This document shows, piece after piece, positions 63,376 through 64,000 of a DNA stretch of 64,000 bases. Location: positions 124,001 through 188,000 of the forward strand of contig DATENM010000046.1 of assembly GCA_035275065.1 (NCBI GenBank), written 5' to 3'. The number at the start of each line of letters is the position of its first letter. The first letter of the stretch is position 1. The translations under genes were made by a program, and so were the position numbers. The notes beneath the pieces were generated by a model. It did no database searches. It worked only from the letters and a program-made list of their open reading frames with translations, and had not been told where the DNA came from. Origin of the DNA: Blastocatellia bacterium. Lineage in GTDB: Bacteria; Acidobacteriota; Blastocatellia; UBA7656.

Positions 63376-63696
63376 ATGACTCGTTCTATCAAATCTCGAA
63401 AGGGCAAGAAGCCCACGGCCCACAAGCCGGTTGACCACCTGAAGCAGTTACCGCGACTGCGCCGCATAGAAGGCCAAGTGCGCGGCCTACAGCAGATGGT
63501 GGCCGACGAGCGCTATTGCATCGACATTGTTCACCAGATCAACGCCATCATCGCGGCGCTGCGTCGCGTCGAGGGCGATATGCTTAGCGACCATGTCGCG
63601 GCATGCGCTGAGTCTGCTCTCAACAGCCAGTGTAAGCCAGCCGAAGCCCGGCGACTGGCCGAAGAGGTCGGGCGTGTGCTGACACGTTTGCGTTGA
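63376..63696 (+). CDS. csoR: CsoR-type copper-sensing repressor
   Basis: This 106-residue protein starts at ATG 63376, preceded by AAAGGAAG. It has the all-helical fold of the CsoR/RcnR family: RLRRIEGQVRGLQQMVADER followed by YCIDIVHQINAIIAALRRVE. The Cu(I) ligands Cys, His and Cys are visible as YCID, then DHVAAC (H-x3-C). It should bind the palindrome upstream of its own gene and derepress the leftward YHS/copA genes when copper binds. The basic N-terminal tail (MTRSIKSRKGKKP) may contact DNA. Confidence 0.9.
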   Translation: MTRSIKSRKGKKPTAHKPVDHLKQLPRLRRIEGQVRGLQQMVADERYCIDIVHQINAIIAALRRVEGDMLSDHVAACAESALNSQCKPAEARRLAEEVGRVLTRLR

Positions 63697-63827
63697 CCCT
63701 TTCATCCAGTCACCGGGCGCGCTGCGTATGGCTTCATATGATGACGGGCAAAAGCGTCAAAGCTTTGCTCCATAGCTGCCTTCGGTCTTTCAGCGCCCCG
63801 TCGCACACGGCAACGTGCCGGCACCGG

Positions 63828-64000
63828 CTACTCGCCGCCGGTCCCATGCGGGTGTTCGCCCAGAAGGTGCTTGACGTATAGCGTCATTTGCCACCGCTCG
63901 TTAGTTCCTGCTTTGGCCTTAAAGGCGGGCATGCCGCTCTTCTTGATGCCGTTGGTGATGACCCAGTAGATTTCGCCATCCGTTCTCTCGTGCAGCGCCG
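63828..64000 (-). CDS. Cytochrome c family protein (partial, C-terminal end)
   Basis: The gene enters from the right edge; only about 57 C-terminal codons are visible, with the stop at 63828-63830. The segment RTDGEIYWVITNGIKKSGMP, followed by AFKAKAG, matches the C-terminal half of class I cytochromes c, including the axial Met in SGMPAF. A similar segment occurs in the cytochrome at 59005-59703. The haem-binding CxxCH lies beyond the window, so the call depends on this end alone. Confidence 0.7.
   Translation of the reverse strand, partial: ALHERTDGEIYWVITNGIKKSGMPAFKAKAGTNERWQMTLYVKHLLGEHPHGTGGE

Overview
The window is GC-rich and gene-dense. It looks like a chromosome segment of a free-living Gram-negative bacterium of the Acidobacteriota (Blastocatellia-like) or Planctomycetota/Verrucomicrobiota type. 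This rests on a PSCyt1/DUF1549/DUF1553 gene followed by a DUF1501 gene, long palindromes of the kind that add 'GSAGVSPA...GGRDARAP' peptides to proteins, a cytochrome b fused to two cytochrome c domains, and a conjugative element inserted in otherwise chromosomal DNA. No rRNA, tRNA or ribosomal protein gene is present to settle the taxonomy.

Layout. (1) 1-3772: exported DUF1501 and DUF1549/DUF1553 pair. (2) 3903-16384: cell-surface glycan locus with five polytopic GT-C-like glycosyltransferases, an RffA/WecE-type sugar aminotransferase, a polyprenyl-phosphate GT2, a methyltransferase and a Wzz-like chain-length protein. Two of the GT-C genes share a 222-bp, almost identical block. (3) 16478-19115: OmpR-type response regulator and sensor histidine kinase. 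(4) 19218-20226: a gene remnant and a dihydrofolate-reductase-like gene that looks like an integron cassette. (5) 20771-28319: a tight four-gene operon encoding a TIR protein, a MoxR-type AAA+ ATPase, a vWA-like protein and a 1407-residue tubulin-like GTPase. This is the best candidate for a little-described conflict (immune) system.

(6) About 28.7-52.5 kb: an integrative and conjugative element. It has a tyrosine integrase, excisionase-like HTH protein, primase-like DUF3854 protein, divergent type IV secretion operons (VirB2-3-4-5-6 leftwards; lytic transglycosylase, VirB8-9-10, VirD4 rightwards) and a relaxase. No VirB11 was found; a MoxR-type AAA+ ATPase sits where VirB11 is usually encoded. 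(7) 52.7-56.2 kb: AraC regulator, methyltransferase, and a DUF4365 nuclease-like protein with a long helical repeat region. (8) 56.5-59.7 kb: Rieske protein, cytochrome b with two cytochrome c domains, and a separate cytochrome c. (9) 59.7-64 kb: copper module with CopA, a small cell-wall-binding-like protein, a YHS protein and a divergent CsoR repressor around a palindromic operator, then the end of another cytochrome c gene.

How the parts work together: the GT2 enzyme and methyltransferase probably prepare lipid-linked sugars that the GT-C enzymes attach to surface polymers. The TIR operon probably couples an ATPase and a GTPase switch to an NAD-consuming effector. The conjugative element carries its own DNA processing and secretion machinery. 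The right end combines quinol-cytochrome c electron transfer with copper export.
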